Positions 43,372-54,790 of a DNA stretch of 64,000 bases are shown here, piece after piece. Position 1 is the first letter of the stretch. Each line of letters opens with the position of its first letter. This DNA comes from Mactra quadrangularis (taxonomy: Eukaryota > Mollusca > Bivalvia > Venerida > Mactridae), in contig CM046297.1 of assembly GCA_025267735.1 (NCBI GenBank), forward strand, positions 16,022,011-16,086,010, read 5' to 3'. Under the pieces are notes generated by a model. That model made no database searches and was not told the DNA's origin. It was given only the letters and a program-made list of their open reading frames with translations. The position numbers and the translations under genes were made by a program.

Positions 43372-45458
43372 CTGTAAGCATAGGAAACAAAATGGTTAGT
43401 CGTAAAACATTCTATAACACATACAAAACACATTAACACAAAAAATACGCGAACACACATGAGAACACATACAAAGCACATACACACAAAAACACGCGGA
43501 AACACATGAAAACACACTCAAAACACATGGATCACACATGAAAACACACACACGCGAAACACATGAAAACACACACAAAACGCATGGAAAAACACACGCA
43601 TCGCACATGAAAACACGCATGCAAAACACATGAAAACACAACCAAAACACACGAAAACACACATGGATGCACATAAAAACACATTAAATACATGAAAAAA
43701 ATCATATGAAAAATGAAAATTTTCACCAACACTTACGTGACTTGTTTCATCATAATGTCATTCAGCATTTCAGTCAAGCCTTTTTCGACTTCGGATTTTT
43801 TAGAGATTTCAACAGCCTTGTCTTTGTCCTCTACATTTAATTCAGGAAACATTTCTACTCTAGCTTCCAGTTGTTTCATCATCAATTTCTCTAGATCTGA
43901 AACTGTTTAATTTTAAAATATTTAAATTTTAACCCGGATTTAAGAAAGAAATTCATCGATGACTTCACAGTTTGTCCTCTTATTCGTATAAAAAAACGTA
44001 AATAATATATAATAATGATATAAAAATGTTACTCATATCTTTAAAAGCTCTCTTACAGAGCTCCCTAAGTACGGAGCCCCTAAAGTGACATTTTGAAATA
44101 CTTTTTTATTTTCAGAAATTTTATTTAAACGTTATTTTATTTCTTAAAACGAAATAGCATTTCGTAAATGCAAATATTTTTTCGTACTTACGAAATAATA
44201 TTTCGTAAAAAAACCCCGAAAATTTTCGTAAATACGAAATAATATTTCTTGAAAACGAAATAATATTACGTTTAAACGTTTAATAATCATTTCGAATAAA
44301 AAACACGAAATAATTATTACATTTTTATCAAAATAATTGTGAAAATAAAAAATGTATTTCAAAATGTCACGTTTTAGGGCTCCGTACTAAAGTGACATTT
44401 TGAATACATTTTCTTACTTTCACAATTATTTGGTTTAAACATAATTTTATTTCGTAAAAAATACTGTTCAATTATATTTATGATATACAGAGTTCTTCAA
44501 AACTTCTTAGAAATTCAAATATTGACAAAAATCATGCATATAACAAGCGATTTTACGCTCGTTTTAATCCTTATTTAGCGCGCCGGGATTCGGAATCTCG
44601 TGTCCCGAGGGGGTACGGGTTCGAATCCCACCCGGGGAAGTTATATCATTCCATGAAAATTAGACAATGTCAATTTTCCTCCATTAATTAGATAGTACGG
44701 AGAAGTTTCCGGCCTTGTGGAAGGGTAGGCGACTACTGGTTATAGACAAAGGTTCAGGAAACCTAGGTTAGGTGCGCTGGACGCCGTGAAATGACCTAAA
44801 ATGTGTTGATACGGCGTTAAATCCAATAATGAATAAATAAATAAATGTAGTTTGAAAAACCTTCTGACAACTAATTTTTTTTTTTGGAATTTGTTCAGAT
44901 GACTCTTTGCATTGCTTTTTTCATAAGTAAATATAAATCGTCTTTTACCAGAGTTTGCCAAAGGACTTTAAAGGTACTCATTCACAGATTTTAACTCAAA
45001 TATCAACTTTTTCTAAAACTATCTAAATTTTATGGACATATTTTTGGAAGCATGAAAGTAGTGTTCTGATAATGACAATTTTAGTGCAAATTGACATACA
45101 ACTACAAAATGATGGTGTTTGAAGAATTAAATATCTACCCCGTATGACACGGTATAGACACTTTTAGTGCGTTTTTGTGACTTTTATTGGATATTTCTCG
45201 AAACATATAGACCAGCTTGTCTTAAAATAATAAGAATCATGTTTGACACAATTACAGACACTGAATGGTATTTTGAAATCATAGAAAAAATAATCCAAAT
45301 ATGTGAACTAGCACCTTTAAGAGTGCGATGCATTCATAATAACAAACGTAATATAAAGAGGATAAAGTTAAAAGTCTACCTGGCATCCCTGATGACAATA
45401 TTGATCCACAGAACAAAAAGAAAGGTATAATGACTAATAATTTGAAACAAAATTCCAT
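43185..45458 (-). CDS. Small predicted secreted protein, three exons, unknown family
   Basis: Exons in transcript order: 45458-45380, 43902-43737, 43371-43185. Phases agree (G|TT gives Val; AC|T gives Thr), and the sum is 432 nt, or 143 residues. The N-terminus MEFCFKLLVIIPFFLFC reads as a signal peptide, with likely cleavage near SILSSGMP. A charged, probably helical stretch follows (~28-82), then ETWFTADGGIRGTSDKYGDK, a Thr-rich segment (TTPLPTTTSPMTTAST) suited to O-glycosylation, a dibasic RR and a C-terminal QSMKEFWKFWMLFNRLV. There are no Cys residues after the signal peptide. I recognise no domain. It could be a matrix or mucus component, or a precursor cut at RR. All junctions are inferred by eye. 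Confidence 0.6.
43418..43690. repeat. AACACATGAAAACACAC minisatellite
   Basis: About 270 bp of irregular units of 16-20 bp built on AAAACACATGAAAACACAC. It lies in the second intron of the small secreted-protein gene. The Cys/Phe/Met-rich open frames on the minus strand come only from this repeat. Confidence 0.9.
43737..43902 (-). CDS. Secreted-protein gene, exon 2
   Basis: Acceptor aaattaaacag and donor GTCAC|gtaagt. It encodes SDLEKLMMKQLEARVEMFPE, then LNVEDKDKAVEISKKSEVEK and GLTEMLNDIMMKQV, strongly charged and helix-favouring. A second AG six bases into the exon (tttcag) could act as an alternative acceptor. Confidence 0.6.
44069..44387. mobile_element. 319-bp foldback MITE, Harbinger-like
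   Basis: The ends are GTACGGAGCCCCTAAAGTGA and, inverted, TTTTAGGGCTCCGTAC. They are flanked by TAA on both sides (44066-44068, 44388-44390), matching the TWA target of PIF/Harbinger elements. The interior is full of ACGAAATAATATTTCG-like palindromes. TAAAGTGACATTTTGAA recurs just outside the right end, so the TAA could partly reflect a second fragment. Confidence 0.65.
44574..44845 (+). mobile_element. Full-length tRNA-derived SINE, family 1
   Basis: The head AGCGCGCCGGGATTCGGAAT contains the tRNA-like region and the B box GGTTCGAATCC. Then come the body (GGCCTTGTGGAAGGGTAGG; GGTTAGGTGCGCTGGACGCC) and a tail AATAATGAATAAATAAATAA. It lies in intron 1 of the small secreted-protein gene, antisense to it. 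Confidence 0.8.
44972..45316. mobile_element. 345-bp MITE with TTAA target site
   Basis: Termini AGGTACTCATTCACAGATTT and, inverted, AGGTGCTAGTTCACATATTT lie directly inside TTAA on both sides (44968-44971, 45317-45320). TTAA duplication is the mark of piggyBac and Kolobok elements. The open frame across the right half is not a transposase. Confidence 0.75.
45380..45458 (-). CDS. Secreted-protein gene, exon 1 with signal peptide
   Basis: ATG at 45458-45456. It encodes 26 residues rich in Phe, Leu and Ile, and ends ATGCCAG|gtagac. The hydrophobic run and its exact phase match with exon 2 support it as the true first coding exon. Confidence 0.55.
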
Positions 45459-47100
45459 TTTTCTTTTAGAATAAAAGTAGATTTCTTGAGAAAATCAAAC
45501 TGCGTCCAAACGCCAAGAAGTCAGACGATTTATGATCAAATAAACAATGTTTGTTGCTGTGTTTCGCAAATTTTAAAGTAAATTTGATCAACCCTGATAT
45601 AAACATTTTGTATTGTAAACATTTAAGTGCCAAAACCATCAGAAAGGGGATTTATTGCGTTCCAAACACCTTAGCGGTCAGTTGCACTGTAGATGACCAC
45701 GGCGGTTCTATTCAGTGGTCGCCATTTTTTTACCTTCGGGCGAGGGTAAAACTAGAATAAGATAGATTGACGTAAATATTCGAACCGGACTTTAATATTG
45801 ATTGCTATCTACATTGTATTAAATTAAAAGAAAATAAATTTGTTGTTGAGAAATAACGTAATTTAATTGTTGTTTATTAAACTTTATGTCTTTTAAACTG
45901 AATTGAAATCCTTTGTATGACCGCCAATCCAATATAGGCCTACAATTTTGAATTATAATAATAATATAATACAAATAATTTTATTTCGGCATCAATGACA
46001 TGACACTTAGCATACAAAAAAGTGATTAACACAGTGTATAATGCCATATGCCATGCACATCAATACCGGGGATGACACAAAAAATAGATAAATCTCTTAT
46101 TTCCATTGTGGTCCCCGACATAGTTGGCATGACAATGACATGGATGCAATAGCCTGCTAAAAATATATACATTTCAAACAAACAAAGGTGTATCACAGGA
46201 ATAAAATAATGAATGAGCAAAAATTCATACTAATAGTATAAAAATGTTACCGAAATAAAAACAAAAAATAACAAAACAAACAAAAAAATGATTAAATAAA
46301 TAATTAATAAATTAATAAAATTTAAATAAATAAAGAAGTACACCGAATTGATCAACGAGACCACGAAACGTGATTTTTATAGGTACAAAATGAAGCAAAA
46401 AAGTTATTTAACAACACTCATATACATGTATACACTACGTATGTTATTTAAGTTAATAGTGCACAAGAAGCAGAAAAAACACTTGGAAAATGACATTTAA
46501 CCTACAGGCATCTAATATAAAATTTTATAGGTATTAAGTTTTTAGTATTTTATGTAGTTGCACCTCGGTTAATCTTACTGCCGATTTCTTTCCTAGGACA
46601 AAAACTTGGAACTTCGTCAATAAAAATAAAAATTGAATTAGTTTTATGCCATTCTCGTTCCTATTAAAAGGCTATCAAGATTCTCGATTCTAGCTCGAAA
46701 ATCTTTATAACTTTGGGATACAAGAATGGTTTTATGCTGGTTAGTGGACTTTATTAGATTAGACATAGAATCAAATTGAAAAAAGTTTGTGAATCGATGG
46801 GCCAAATTTTTTGTTGCACTGACCTAGGTTTACTAACGCAAAAATGACAATCAAGAGCATTAACAATTAATAATTTGTAATTGATTTCTTATGTTTTGTA
46901 AACGCGTTTTAAAAATTCTTGGGAATCTGAACTATTCTGGGTCCTCATTTTGCGGTTTTCTACTCTCATTGACCATTTATTGGGCTTACAATACCGCCAC
47001 TACCAATAACTTGGTCTTTTCATTCACATAGCGAACTAAATCGCGTATCTTGAAAGACCGTCTTCAAGGGAGAGCAATGTGTGTAAAACTATTGTGTATG
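45459..47100. other. Gene-free interval between divergent genes
   Basis: This would hold the promoter of the minus-strand secreted-protein gene. It is AT-rich, with an (AAATAA)n-like tract at about 46260-46340. No clear TATA box at a fixed distance from 45458 and no repeat with defined ends were seen. Confidence 0.4.
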
Positions 47101-47394
47101 TTATCGTAGTAGTCTCCCTTGCATGACAGCGTTTAATGGCGGGAGAAATTGGTGATGACGTTTTACGCTGGAAAGGAAATCATGGAATCAACGAAGCGGA
47201 ACTTCAAATATCGGTGTTTACAAATTTGTTTGATATAAGAATTTGATCAAAATAATTTTATTGGATGTTTATGTAAATCGCTGTGTATTAGTAAATTAAC
47301 ATGTGAAATTTATAGTGTATATTTCGACATAAAATTTATACCCGAGAATTATGATAACGTTGGCTAGCTGGTGGAACTTATAAACTTATCAAAG
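47101..47394 (+). promoter_or_regulatory. Putative promoter and first exon of a plus-strand gene
   Basis: A locally GC- and CpG-richer segment contains TGATGACGTTTTAC, a CRE-like site. The exon ends ATCAAAG|gtaggt at 47394. ATG at 47136 (TTTAATGGCGGG) opens a 36-codon frame, MAGEIGDDVLRWKGNHGINE and on, that stops before the donor. It is either a 5' UTR upstream ORF or, less likely, a real start using another donor. Confidence 0.4.
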
Positions 47395-48287
47395 GTAGGT
47401 TATTTTCTTATTTGATTTGTGATCAACTAGACTATGTATATTTTGTCTGCAATTTTGAAAGATTGACGATTTTCGATTAGTCACGGTTCATTTGGAAATA
47501 TTTTTTGTCTCTTTGACTTAAGACAATTTAATTAAAGGTCCAGGTTTTGGAGTGATCAGAACTCAAATTCCGAGTTGATAAAGTGGGGGCTGGGGTCAGA
47601 GTTGTTTTTTACCAATTGGTGTTTTTTATGTCTTTGAAAAACACTGATGTCACTTTTCAAAATTAAAAGTGAAACATTCGAGGTTAAGCATGTATAGATC
47701 TACCTCTTAAAAGTTCTGAACTTGACTCCTAAGCCCTCGTCTGCCCTTTGGGCTTCAAATATCATTACTAGATTAAATTTTTCATGTTCTTTTTTTCTGT
47801 TTTGCTGTTTTTTTTTGCATATAAATATATTGAAATTACTTCCTCAACGTGACTTTTTGACAATGATGTTGTAATACACATTGATTTATTTCCTTGGCTA
47901 CTGACTGTGTAGGCCTACCTTCAGTACACATTGTAGGACCATTTTCCCTTCAAAACTGCTGTACTTTTCAAGAAAACATGACAATTTAAATTAACAAATA
48001 TCAAAGGCAACATTGCACCCTCCTTTCCAGGTAGACCAACTAACCAAATTGGCAGAATTGCATTTTATAGTCATAGTTCTATATTGCTGTATTCTTTACA
48101 ACTTTACATTACCCCTTTTGGCATGAGCTTCTAGTATCCATCTTTTAAGATCTCTGTTAGGGGTCCATAGTTTTGTAGCTGACAATTCTTAGTTTCTTTA
48201 TTTCTTTTCTTTCTTCCTTAAATGACTTCAATCAAGACAGATCATTACGTCATATGGATGGCATTTTACAATCAAATGGGTTAAAAC

Positions 48288-48573
48288 ATGGGTGGATCCA
48301 GCAGGTGGGGGGGTCAGGGGGATCCGGACCCCCTTAGAATTTGGAAAATGTACCTGTCCATTAGTGTATTTCTTGCCTGTAAGTCATTTTTAAGTAGCAT
48401 GAAGCAATTTTTCTCGGTGCTTAACATAGGTGTAATGGTTATGTAGTTATTATTATCAATGTTGTATTTTTTCTGAAAAATGTGTATAATGTAGTTGTGG
48501 TTCGCTGTTCGGACCCCCCCCCCCCTGAAAAGTTTGGACCCCCCCCCTAGAAAAAAATCCTGGATCCGCCCCT
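48288..48573. mobile_element. GGATCC-ended MITE, copy 3
   Basis: Left end GGGTGGATCCAGCAGG, right end AATCCTGGATCCGCCCCT, same interior order as copy 1 (CATTAGTGTATTT, AAGTCATTTTTAAGTAGCAT, CGGACCCC runs). No transposase. Confidence 0.78.
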
Positions 48574-49734
48574 TTAAAAAATTCTGACTTGTGAGAAGTG
48601 AAGCAATCCCTGGTGCATTTTTTACTGGAAGAAAATTCCTCTGGCAGGATTCAAACCCACACCTCTTGAATTCTAACCTTAGTGCTACAACTGGACCATA
48701 ATTGGGCTTTAATAAAATACTAACAAACTGATCAATAGATCTAATATAACTGCTGTAACAGTAAAACTATTTGTATTGAAATAATGAGATGCCTCCCTGA
48801 AGCTACATACAAACATGTTTACAATAGGATGATATATTGTAACAAGTTGATGTAAAATTCTGATGTATATAATGTACCGTAAATAATCAGTTAAATGACC
48901 CAGCTTTTACAATATTTTAACTGTTTGTAACATGCCACAGCTTTTACTTTCTATCACCTGTGCGAGGATGTCCCCCCCCCCCCCCCCAGAGAGGGAATTT
49001 TTATAGTATTGGAAGGAGAAGAAGCAGAGCTGTTAGTAAAAGGGATGTATATTGCAATAGCAGCTGGCATAGTCTAGAACTTTGATTGACACTGCAATAT
49101 ATTAGTGATTTTTTATGCTAAAAAAACATTCCATGTCTTTCTATTTGTGATTTTTTGTGCTTTGTCATTCAAATTTGTGAAACATATTGTGACGATTGGT
49201 GCAAAAGTTATAAAAAAGTGTTCATATTTTCTTAAATAAATGTCTTTTAAACACTTCACTCTCATAAAAAGTACCTGCAGAAACACATTTATACATAGTA
49301 ACTATTCAAATGTACTGTGTTTAACTGTAAATAGAACAAGGGCATTCTTGTAGGACAGACAAATAAATATCAATACATTTTACTTTGACTCTTTGCCATT
49401 TTAATGCTGAATTGAGGCTCATAAGTATATAGACATTAATATTTTTACAGTGATTTCAACTGGCAAAAGTTTGCGAGTTAAAATAAAAGTTACTCGCAAT
49501 TTTCGAAATCCACTCACATTTTTTGAGTATGTGAGCTTAAATTCGCGGCCTGAGTAAGTCACCATTTCATATTGAATATATTTCACTTGTAAAAATGTAA
49601 TTTTTCCCATCAGCTGTTACCAATATTTGTTATCTGTAGTGAATGATCTGTTACAATATAGATAGTGTTTTATTTTTCATTGTAATTTCATACATGTATC
49701 TATGGTGGAGTGGAGGGGACATGGTACATGGATC

Positions 49735-49930
49735 TGGTACAAGCTGATATGTTTGCATATAAAGCTCCATAAGTCAACAATGCACTTGTTTAGGTCTCGA
49801 CTTTAAAAATTGTCCTGTTGCCCCTGACAACCTGTATTTGGGTCGTGCAACTTGTTACTGCTATTAAACATTTGATTTGGGCAAAACATAATTATAGAGC
49901 TGCTAAGAAATTAATGCCGAGCCCTATACA
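49735..49930 (+). repeat. Dispersed repeat family D, copy 1
   Basis: CCCTGACAACCTGTATTTGG, ACTTGTTACTGCTATTAAAC, TTTGGGCAAAACAT and ATGCCGAGCCCT occur in the same order in the copy at 63425-63570 and, reversed, at 51631-51788. Confidence 0.6.
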
Positions 49931-50321
49931 TGTGCATGACTTTATGAAATAATAATAATTGACCAATAAAAATGCGTAATCTGGGAATATGTATTTTCAT
50001 TGGTAAAGCATTTTGTGCCTTAAAAAAATCCATGTCCCATTTCTGACACTGTATTTTTTGTCATCACAACTTTAATTACATGTACATGTATATATTGTAG
50101 TTGTCATACATTTTATTGGAAAATTTTATCATTACCAATATGTCATATGCTTAGTGTAGAAATGAACCAATTATGTATTTTTTACACTATGTTAAACAGT
50201 TTTTATATTATAATAATCAAGGTAAGTGGTTTTCCTGTGTTAATATGATAGTTTGAATAACTTGTTTCATGGTCTAGTTTTGATAAATTTTGCATTATCA
50301 GACCTTTTTTCCCTTATGTAA

Positions 50322-50488
50322 CAGGGGCCATTTACAGGTGCCTTCCCCTCCTGAAATTTCTTTAAAATCATGCAGTTTTCCCAAACTTTGGAATTTACCT
50401 TGGATTTTTTTGTTCCACTGTCTATGAAATTTCCCCAGATGTTCTACATATAGAACAGGCCCCTTCTCCAAGTACTGAAAGAAGCCCT
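50322..50488. mobile_element. CAGGG-ended MITE, family E, copy 1
   Basis: It begins CAGGGGCCATTTACAGGTGC and ends CTGAAAGAAGCCCTG. Its reverse complement matches 52154-52319 along most of its length. CAGGG/CCCTG ends resemble hAT elements; no 8-bp duplication could be confirmed. Confidence 0.6.
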
Positions 50489-50965
50489 GATAATTATTTA
50501 CTAATAAAGATTTAGATAAACTATTTCCATCACAGTAAGCAAATTTTGTTCCACTGGTGATTTAATCACTGTGATTAGACCTCAATGTGAGTTTACTGTA
50601 GTCACCTCTCAATGACACTATAATTGGTATGAACTTTATATCCATGTGGGTAAATTAAAGATTGAATTATTGATAAAAGATTTGTGATTTAAAAACACTT
50701 TAAGGACTAACTCATCTCTATCTTTTTTTCCTTTATCATAAAGTGCAATAAGTTCAACCTTTACTTCAATGTACATTTTATTGTAAATCGACCCTAAACT
50801 GGTCAATCTCACATTTTACGTGTCTGACCCATCCTCCCCTTCAAAATAGCTGCCACAGCCTTGAAATTGGTGTATTTTAACTTGATTTGGTGAATTTCAC
50901 TAAGAATTATTTTAAAGCCCTGCACATATTCTTTTCATTATAACTTTGCTCAGGTAAAAGTGAAT

Positions 50966-51290
50966 GAGTTTCCCAGCTAACTTAGTTGGAAGAGCACTTG
51001 TCTACTGATCAGTGGGTTGTTGGTTCAATATCCATGCAGAGCATACTGTCATGTAGTTTGGTTGTGAAATAATTTCTATGGCCATTCTCCCTCCTACCTC
51101 TGATTCTAAATCATGTAGGACAGCTGCTGTCAATCCGTCACGGAAGAATACCCCAAGTAACTAGTTAACAGCTAAATTAAAAGATTTAGCCTTTCCAGGG
51201 ATGGTGAATAGGTTGACTTACTTCATGATATGACCTATAAAATATGTTGCTATGGCATTAAACCCAACCCCCAAAAAGTAAATAAATAGA
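50966..51290 (+). mobile_element. Full-length tRNA-derived SINE, family 2
   Basis: The head has an A box (CTAACTTAGTTGGAAGAGCA) and a B-box-like GTTGGTTCAATATCC. The body carries TTCTAAATCATGTAGGACAG, TTTAGCCTTTCCAGGGATGG and GATATGACCTATAAAATATG, and it ends GGCATTAAACCCAACCCCC with AAATAAATAG. It is the most complete member of the family here. Confidence 0.8.
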
Positions 51291-51630
51291 TAAAATGTAC
51301 AGATGTAACTTTTTCAGTAATTCATTCTACTGTATCATTATCATATGGTTTGTTTTTCTACAGCACTACTGGATACATCATTAAAGGTTCACAATTTTAG
51401 CTTTTAACATCTTATTCTCAGTATACAGTACAATCATTCTACATTGTCATTTTTTGTACTTTTAAAGTCTTGACTTGGCTCACGTTCATGTTCTGAACTA
51501 TTATTTTCCTAGATGACCAGTACATTCAGAGTTGAACTAAAGTGGGTCTAAGTGGGAATAGACTGACCCCATATTTTTTTTAATTTCTTACAAAAAAAAC
51601 CATTGTGTTCTTACAGGTTCATAATATACT

Positions 51631-51788
51631 TCTGGATCTGGGGCTTGACTTTTATTTTTAAGTAGATTGCTCGGTAGGACAACCATCTATATATTTTACT
51701 TGCCGGAAACAAATGTTTACTAGCAGTAACAAGTTGCCGGATTATTGACTGTCAGGGACAATAGGACAACCTTGAATGCCAAGCCCTG
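51631..51788. repeat. Dispersed repeat family D, copy 2 (inverted)
   Basis: Ends GGGGCTTGACTTTTATTTTT and AATGCCAAGCCCTGAA are roughly inverted. The interior has GTTTACTAGCAGTAACAAGT and ATAGGACAACCTTGAATG. It suggests family D is a short CAGGGCTTG-ended DNA element. Confidence 0.55.
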
Positions 51789-52153
51789 AATCCATGAATA
51801 TTTGATAAGTATTCATGAATGTTTCAGTCATTCATAAACTCATCAACTGGATCAAGAATTTCATAAACTTGATGAACATTTTTCATGGAGGAAATTTTGT
51901 TTAAATCTCCCCCAGTTAGCTTCAATGTATTTATTTTCTTACTGTTATCATTGGGACATAGGGAAACATAGTCAGTGAAGTCTTAAAGGGTTTCAATATA
52001 TAATAATTTATGACATCAGATAATGTACAACATGGAGTAAGAAGGTTGTAAACTCTTCACATACGACACTGTTTTATCTCTTGTAATGTTTAATGTTTTC
52101 AAAGACTTAGATATTGAGATCACAAGGAAGGAGCTGCCATTCTTTTCACATTG

Positions 52154-52319
52154 GAGGTAATGGGGGCAGGGCTTTTTTCAGTATTTGGGGAAGGAGCCTG
52201 GGCCTTTTTATATAGAATATTTGGGGAAATTTTATCGCAATTTCTTAGATAGGGGAACAAAAAATCCAAGGTAAACTCCAAATTTCAAGAAGGAAAGGTG
52301 CCTGTAAGCGACCCCTGTT
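52154..52319. mobile_element. CAGGG-ended MITE, family E, copy 2 (inverted)
   Basis: CAGGGCTTTTTTCAGTATTT to GGTGCCTGTAAGCGACCCCTG mirrors 50322-50488, with AAAAAATCCAAGGTAAACTC inside. No ORF. Confidence 0.6.
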
Positions 52320-53439
52320 ATATATAATATAAGGAAAAAAGGTCTGGGGGGGAGAGACTTCAAGTTTTTTAACATAAAGCTGGAAGGGGGGGGGGCTGAA
52401 GATCTAACATATCATTTTGTACATTTTGCAAATCTCTTTTATTCTTCAATGTATTCAAAGACTGAGATATCTAAAGATGTCTAAAGCCCTACACTAGATA
52501 CACTATTGGACTTCAAAGAGTCTAGTAAAGATTTTAAATGTTTTATTTTACATTCTATGGGTCTATAGACTTTAGGATGTAAGTTTTTAACTTGTGAGTT
52601 AAAAATAGTTATTTTAAATAGAAATAATGATTCAGCTCATGAAATCGGACTCGATGCAAGCTTTTATTAATTTAACTTCTTGGATTAAATAAAAACTCTC
52701 AGAGATTTGGATTTAATTAGTAAGTTTTTATTTATTTATTTAGGCTCTTTTCATTTTAATGTCATTTTTTTTCATTGTTATAAAATTATGATTACAATAA
52801 AAAGTTCTATGTGAGATGTGATGACAAAGATATACATAATGACTGTTAATCTGTGGACAAGACAAATTTTAAAAGGAATTAATAAACTTAAATTAGAAAA
52901 CATTAAAATTGTCACTAGATAAAAAATTCTGTATAGTAAATGCCCTTATGTTGTATAATAGTACCTATTTATCATATTTTTATTCTAAAGTCTTAATATA
53001 ATTTATTATTATATATGTATTAATGAGAGCTCTTCATTGTGAAGTCATGAACGGTTCCATTCATTGCTATAACGGATTTTGTAAACTCTATTATAAAAAG
53101 TTCAATAAATTATTCAAACAAATTTTAAATTTAGATGAGTCAGTGCAAACCTAGTCTATATCCTCCTTTGTTTACATGTGTAGTTTGATCAGTATTGCAC
53201 TGACATAGTGACACGGTCTTATATTATGTATAAATTGTATTCTTTAATATTGAGGTATTTAAAGTCTTATAGATGACAATTTTCTGAATATATTTTTTCA
53301 TATTTTTATTTCTTGATGTCAAAAACTGTATCATCTTTTAAATCATGACTAAAGGATGTGTTACGATTTTCAAAACAAAATGAAAGTACAAGTAGTTAAT
53401 TGTTTGTATTTATACTGATTTGAATTGGTTGATTTTGCA

Positions 53440-53665
53440 GGCCTAACCATAAAGGCCTAATTCTGGCCCCATTTGAAGGCAAAAAATCACTGCCATTGGA
53501 TGCTAATTTGGGGTTATTAACCTTATTGTATATTTTGCCCAGATGGACAACCTGCAATGTTTTACTGGCGTAAACCATATATTTTCTAGCTGGAACAATT
53601 TGCCCAAAACCCAAATATAGGTTGTCAAGGGCAATAGGATGACGGTTAATGTTGTGCCCTGCTTA
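53440..53665. repeat. Dispersed repeat family D, copy 3 (diverged)
   Basis: The minus strand shows GGGCACAACATTAACCGTCA, CCTATTGCCCTTGACAACCT and ATATTTGGGTTTTGGGCAAA, tracking family D. GGACAACCTGCAATGTTTTA suggests a second partial unit. Confidence 0.5.
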
Positions 53666-53754
53666 TGCTCGACCAATTTGTCTGTTATGGCATATACATT
53701 GTTAGCTCGATTTTTCAAGGAAAAAATTCAGCTAATAGTTAGGCAAAACACGGG

Positions 53755-54790
53755 CGGGCTGGTTGGCGGGTTTTGGGCGGGTGGGATGGTGTCCAGTAGG
53801 GCTCTACACCGGTATACGATATATATCGAATACCGGTATTGTAGGTTCGATAGATATATCGGATCGAACGTTTCCGTATCGAACAAAATATCGACCAATG
53901 ACGGTCATACAAATTAAATCCAAGGCCTGCAAACCAGTTGAAAGTTTGTATTGCCAAATCTACATTCTACTGCTTCCAGTTCGATTTTGACTAATCTGTG
54001 AACAAAAAAAACCTCATAATATGACATTCTTTCACGCAAACGTCTCACACGGTCACGTCATTATTTGTTCTTTTCAATCAAGGGAAGTAACTGTTGCAGT
54101 TAGAATGTCCTTAACATGTACTTTTGTTTTTAATCAGTATTTAGAATGTAGATCAATTCTATGAACCAGTAGTCACTCGAATTTGTTCGGGCAGATCCGC
54201 AATGTAAAGAGAACTTGATTGTACATAGGTGATATGTCATATAAATAGCTGAAGTTCTGAAAGAATATGTTTTCTTTTTGCCGAATCTAGACCAGACTCA
54301 TTGGATGCAATGATATTTTTTTTAAAAAGTAAACGTCAAAGACTTTAACATATAAGATATCAGTGAGACAGTGTATTTAATAGTATGGTGCTACTACAAT
54401 TAAAACAAATGAATAAACAACACTGTGTTGCTGTTTAATAAAAATGCTATTTATTATAAAATATCATATGATATATCGAATATCGATCATTTCTTAGCGA
54501 TACGAATATCGTATCGATCATTCTGACCGATATAGAGCCCTAGTGTCCAGTGTCTGTAACAATTTTGTTAAAGTTTTCAATTTAGAATGTATGATCTCTG
54601 CCATTTATTGTCAGATCTTTATGAAACTTCATACAATGATAACATACCATGTGATAAACAGAATTAGAAAATTACCACAACTCTACTTGCCTTTATTATG
54701 GATTATTTCCCTTTGTAATTTTTGCATTAAAGTTTTTAAATCCGGCTTTTAAATGTGGTTTCCACATCACATTTCTTGTTTATTTTATTG
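53755..54790 (-). repeat. Dispersed repeat F interrupted by a hAT element
   Basis: Joining 53755-53796 to 54551-54790 gives one repeat that matches the reverse complement of 27905-28190. Shared stretches include CTGCCATTTATTGTCAGATC, ATGAAACTTCATACAATGAT, ATGGATTATTTCCCTTTGTA and TGTGGTTTCCACAT. The hAT insertion at 53797-54542 is therefore younger than the repeat. Confidence 0.75.
53797..54542. mobile_element. 746-bp non-autonomous hAT element
   Basis: Termini TAGGGCTCTA and TAGAGCCCTA are perfect inverted repeats, flanked by a perfect 8-bp duplication GTGTCCAG (53789-53796, 54543-54550). Sub-terminal sequence is rich in ATCGATA/TATCGA motifs on both sides. There is no transposase ORF. The intact duplication suggests recent activity. 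Confidence 0.92.

Larger units (their letters stand above)
48574..53400. other. Probable intron of the plus-strand gene, repeat-laden
   Basis: No coding exon was recognised. It holds a tRNA-like SINE fragment on the minus strand (48640-48715, with CAGGATTCAAACCCACACCT), a C run at 48971-48988, and the repeats listed separately. It may be the long first intron between 47394 and 58287. Confidence 0.4.

Noticed and set aside
43418..43690. CRISPR-like array
   Set aside because: Units are contiguous and irregular without unique spacers, and the DNA is animal nuclear.
43396..43732. Cys/Met/Phe-rich minus-strand ORFs
   Set aside because: They are translations of the AACACATGAAAACACAC minisatellite; the apparent Cys pattern is a by-product of the repeat.
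44577..44640. Possible tRNA gene
   Set aside because: It is the head of a family 1 SINE.
45167..45430. 87-codon plus-strand ORF
   Set aside because: It runs across the end of the TTAA-flanked MITE and antisense to the signal-peptide exon; no independent support.
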